Below, piece after piece: positions 61,425 to 64,000 of a stretch of 64,000 nucleotides of DNA. Within the stretch, counting starts at the first letter, position 1. Each line of letters opens with the position of its first letter. The stretch is from JAHFDS01 sp964593795 (lineage in GTDB: Bacteria; Myxococcota_A; Polyangia; JAHFDS01), in the NCBI GenBank assembly GCA_964593795.1, contig CAZQJC010000149.1, forward strand, positions 1 through 64,000, written 5' to 3'. The notes under the pieces are model-generated. The model saw only the letters and a list, made by a program, of their open reading frames with translations. It had not been told where the DNA came from and did no database searches. The position numbers were made by a program, and so were the translations under genes.

Positions 61425-62711
61425 TCAGGGGCAAGGGGCGAGGCTACCCGGCGTCCAGCGCAGGCACGTCACGGCGCCCGTCGGCCCGAGGAGCAGGATG
61501 TCGGGGCTGCCGTCGCCCGCGAGGAGCCAGGGCTCCTCCGGCGGAGTCGCGAGATCGAGCCGAGTCGTCGCCGAGTTCGTGCGGATCTCGTCGCCGACGA
61601 GGTAGGCGTCCTCGACCATCTTCAGGCGGTGGCCCGAGCCCATCGGGCCGAGCGTGATCAGCTCGGGCCGCCCGGAGCGGTCGAGATCCGCGGCGACCAC
61701 GCGGTCGGGCAGGAAGTCGCAGGTCTCGAAGCACGTGGGCCAGCGCGCGTACCGGTCGTCCGGCCAGCCGAAGAGCACCATGAGCGCGCTCGAGCCGGGC
61801 GCGACGGCCAGGAGGTCGTCGTCGCCGTCGCCGTCGAGGTCGCGCAGCGCGGTCACCCCGAGGGGCCACGCCCCCGGCGTCGTCAGGTGGCGGCGGTCGA
61901 GCAGCGTGTCGAGCGGACCGGGCTCGAACACCGACACGTTGAACTGCTCGGCCACGAGGAGGCGAGGCATCGCGCCTGCGAGGACGACCGCGCGGGTCAC
62001 GCGATTCCAGCCGCCGCCCGTCACCTGTCCCGGCACGACCGTGCGCTCGGCGTCCTCGAAGGCCGGGCTCTGGAAGCCCGGGAAGGAGAACGCGAAGACG
62101 AGCCGGCGGCCCGCGACGACGATCTCGGCGGGGCCCGCGCCGTCGAGCTGCATGGCGGCGACGCTGCCGTTCGGCTCTGCCGGTCCGGGCATCGCGCTCG
62201 CGGCGAACCACGTCGTGAGGTCCTTGCGCAGCGGCGGGTCGAAGTCGATCGCCGAGCGTCCGCGGTAGGCGAGCAGGTGCGCGTGCGCGCCGTCTCCGGC
62301 GAGGACCAGGAGGTCGCGGACCCCGTCGCCGTCGAGGTCCGCCGCGTGCGCGGTGAGCGCGGGCAGCGGGAGCCCGCTCGTGGGCCGGAGGTGCGCGTGG
62401 AACCGGCCGACGCGGCTCGAGAGCGCGTCGAGCGCGAGGTAGAGGCCGCCGGAGTCGTCCGCGGTCGCGCTCGCGAGCAGGAGATCCGTGCGCCCGTCGC
62501 CGTCGAGGTCGGTGGCCACTGGCTCCCGGAGCGCGAGCGTCGCCCCCGCGGGCGGGAAGGCCATGCCCGGCGCGCCGGCGCCGGCGCCGCCACCGTCCCC
62601 CGCGCCGCCGCCGCCGCTGCCGTCGCCCGCGCCGCCCGCGCCCGAGAACGCCGGCTCGTTCAGGCAGCCCGCGGTGACCACCGCGAGGACGAGGGCCGAT
62701 CGAAGGAGCAC
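61425..62711 (-). CDS. FG-GAP/VCBS-repeat lipoprotein with Gly-rich linker
   Basis: The 428-residue protein has lipobox VVTAGC, a GGAGDGSGGGGAGDGGGAGA linker (about residues 28-50), and four calcium-binding FG-GAP-type motifs: DLDGDGRTDLLLAS, DLDGDGVRDLLVLAG, DLDGDGDDDLLAVAPG and DLDRSGRPELITLG. These build an integrin-alpha-like propeller exposed to the medium. The GTG at 62711 is preceded by GGAGGGGC. It is convergent with the PEGA-like gene (one base apart) and divergent from the zinc-ribbon kinase, 34 bases away. Confidence 0.85.
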   Translation of the reverse strand: MLLRSALVLAVVTAGCLNEPAFSGAGGAGDGSGGGGAGDGGGAGAGAPGMAFPPAGATLALREPVATDLDGDGRTDLLLASATADDSGGLYLALDALSSRVGRFHAHLRPTSGLPLPALTAHAADLDGDGVRDLLVLAGDGAHAHLLAYRGRSAIDFDPPLRKDLTTWFAASAMPGPAEPNGSVAAMQLDGAGPAEIVVAGRRLVFAFSFPGFQSPAFEDAERTVVPGQVTGGGWNRVTRAVVLAGAMPRLLVAEQFNVSVFEPGPLDTLLDRRHLTTPGAWPLGVTALRDLDGDGDDDLLAVAPGSSALMVLFGWPDDRYARWPTCFETCDFLPDRVVAADLDRSGRPELITLGPMGSGHRLKMVEDAYLVGDEIRTNSATTRLDLATPPEEPWLLAGDGSPDILLLGPTGAVTCLRWTPGSLAPCP

Positions 62712-62745
62712 CGCCCCTCCACCGTACCATCTACAATGGACCAGG

Positions 62746-64000
62746 GTGACGAGCGAACGGCCAGCCCCGCCGACCGCGAAGGGCGAGCGATACTGCCCGA
62801 CCTGCGATCGGAGCTTCGGGCCGGACGTGCTGCGGTGCCCGGAGGACGACACCGCCCTCGTGCGGATCGGGGGCCTCGTCGATCCGATGGTGGGCCGCGA
62901 CATCGAGGGGCGCTACACCGTGCGCGAGTTCCTCGGCGCGGGCGGCATGGGGACGGTCTACCTCGCGTGGCAGCACTCGGTGGGCCGCGGCGTCGCGCTC
63001 AAGGTGATCGACTCGCGCCTGTGCCGGGACGCGATGGGCGTCCGGCGATTCCTGCGCGAGGCCAAGCTCGCGAGCCGGCTGTCCCAGCCGAACACCGTGA
63101 GCGTGCTCGACTTCGGGCAGACCCAGGACGGCCTCTTCTTCCTGGCGATGGAGCTCCTGCAGGGGCGCACGCTCGATCGCGTGCTCGCGGACGAGGGGCC
63201 GTTCTCACCCGCGCGCCTCGTCCGCGTCGGCATCCAGCTCTGCGACGCGCTCGACGCGGCGCACGCCCTCGGCATCGTGCACCGCGACCTCAAGCCGTCG
63301 AACATCATGGTGCTCGATCAGCCGGCCGGTCGCGACCTCGTCAAGGTGCTCGACTTCGGCCTCGCGAAGTCGATCGGCGGTGCGGAGACCGACTCCACGC
63401 AGAGCGGGCGGATCATCGGCACGCCGCAGTACATGGCGCCCGAGGTCATCCAGGGCGCCGAGGCCGAGGCGACGGCCGATCTGTACGCGCTCGGCGTCAT
63501 CCTGCACGAGCTCGCGACCGGGGAGCCGCACCTGCGCGCGAAGAACACGAGCGAGCTCTATGCGCAGCAGGTCCTCGTGCCGTCGCGCGGCCTCGACGGG
63601 CGCGTGCCCGACGCGCTCGAGCAGGTCATCCTGCGGCTCCTGGCGAAGGAGCCGGCCAGCCGCCAGGCCTCGGCGCAGGAGGTCCGCGCCGCGCTGTCCG
63701 CGGCGGTCGGCCTGGACTCCGGCCCGCAGCCCGTCGTCACGGCGCCCCACCCGCGCACGGTTCCGATCGCGCGCCCCGCGCTCGCGCCGGGCCTCGCAGC
63801 CGCGCCGCCCGATGCGCCCACGGTCGTCCAGCCCATCCGCGCCAGGGTGGCGCCGGCCGAGGAGCCCGCGCCTGTCGCGCCGGTCGCCGGGGTGTCGCCG
63901 CCCCGGCGCGCGTCGGGCCTCGCGTGGATCGGGCTTTCGGCCCTGGTCCTGGCGGGCGGCGGCACGTGGCTCATGCTCTCGCGCCCCGCGGCGCTCCCGG
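62746..64000 (+). CDS. Zinc-ribbon Ser/Thr protein kinase (truncated by window edge)
   Basis: At least 418 residues are encoded before the window ends. A short N-terminal zinc-ribbon-like segment (YCPTCDRSFGPDVLRCPEDD; Cys17, Cys20, Cys31) precedes a full kinase domain: FLGAGGMGTVYLAW, Lys86 in VALK, HRDLKPSN (Asp181) and DFGLAKS (Asp203), with IGTPQYMAPE. A Pro/Ala-rich linker and a membrane helix (SGLAWIGLSALVLAGGGTWL) lie close to the edge, so an extracytoplasmic domain may follow. The GTG at 62746 has GGACCAGG upstream; the alternative ATG at 62735 is out of frame. The ribbon may bind metal, nucleic acid or a partner. Confidence 0.92.
   Translation, partial: MTSERPAPPTAKGERYCPTCDRSFGPDVLRCPEDDTALVRIGGLVDPMVGRDIEGRYTVREFLGAGGMGTVYLAWQHSVGRGVALKVIDSRLCRDAMGVRRFLREAKLASRLSQPNTVSVLDFGQTQDGLFFLAMELLQGRTLDRVLADEGPFSPARLVRVGIQLCDALDAAHALGIVHRDLKPSNIMVLDQPAGRDLVKVLDFGLAKSIGGAETDSTQSGRIIGTPQYMAPEVIQGAEAEATADLYALGVILHELATGEPHLRAKNTSELYAQQVLVPSRGLDGRVPDALEQVILRLLAKEPASRQASAQEVRAALSAAVGLDSGPQPVVTAPHPRTVPIARPALAPGLAAAPPDAPTVVQPIRARVAPAEEPAPVAPVAGVSPPRRASGLAWIGLSALVLAGGGTWLMLSRPAALP

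Noticed and set aside
62735..62745. ATG at 62735 as start of the right-edge kinase
   Set aside because: It is out of frame with the zinc ribbon and kinase motifs; the GTG at 62746 is in frame and has a GGACCAGG upstream.

Overview
The window is very GC-rich DNA (about 70 % by eye) with strong G/C third-position bias. That bias opens long false frames antisense to most real genes. The gene content points to a myxobacterium-like deltaproteobacterium (Myxococcota, probably a Polyangia or Nannocystis-type lineage). It has two Hanks-type Ser/Thr kinases, one with an N-terminal zinc ribbon, and a pseudokinase fused to a winged helix. It also has an FHA/sigma-54 activator, many lipoproteins with Gly/Ala-rich linkers followed by beta-propeller, FG-GAP, Kazal or Cys-rich domains, PEGA proteins, and a Gld-type ABC system. 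No rRNA, tRNA, CRISPR array or intact insertion sequence was recognised. The lineage is inferred from gene content, not from a phylogenetic marker.

Layout. 1-6.8 kb: end of an unknown gene, a structured repeat, tgt, an OprO/P-like porin and a giant CehA/McbA-type PHP lipoprotein. 6.9-14.1 kb: a membrane Ser/Thr kinase overlapping a beta-propeller lipoprotein, then fadN-fadA (fatty acid beta-oxidation), followed by the decayed remains of a second propeller lipoprotein. 14.1-18.6 kb: a small secreted protein, an Lnt-like apolipoprotein N-acyltransferase, Smr and ATP-grasp proteins, and a Kazal-domain lipoprotein. 18.7-31.1 kb: a dispersed SOS translesion-synthesis set (imuA-like, imuB, dnaE2) whose members are 2-5 kb apart and separated by unrelated genes. 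Each is preceded by the same LexA-like box (CTG-N7-GTTCAG).

31-40 kb: a lipoprotein, two methyltransferases (one RlmI-like), small secreted proteins and a four-gene Gld-like ABC operon on the minus strand. 40-48.8 kb: outer-membrane, PEGA and secreted proteins, including a phospholipase C/P1-nuclease-like protein and an LRR protein, then a poorly understood stretch with a split reading frame and a truncated barrel gene. 48.9-52.3 kb: a MacB/LolCDE-style exporter operon (HlyD-like adaptor, FtsX-like permease, ATPase). 52.3-55.1 kb: a degraded region with a RES-type toxin-antitoxin pair and three remnants of IS91-like transposase genes in both orientations. 55.1-64 kb: a propeller protein, an SH3-NlpC/P60 lipoprotein, an NTF2-like protein with an HSL-family hydrolase, an internally deleted metallopeptidase, an FHA-AAA+ sigma-54 activator with a PEGA-like partner, an FG-GAP lipoprotein and a zinc-ribbon kinase running off the right edge.

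Most interesting observations. (1) A ~145-150 bp three-hairpin repeat occurs twice in opposite orientations, each time directly after a stop codon on its own strand. Its first 10-bp stem has changed at four base pairs with all pairing kept. (2) The three mutasome genes share LexA-like boxes. At imuA and imuB the box fills the -35/-10 spacer, and the -10 ends six bases before a GTG start, which predicts leaderless SOS-controlled mRNAs. (3) A GAGCAC hexamer repeat sits beside two of these boxes, upstream of tgt, and inside the imuB reading frame.
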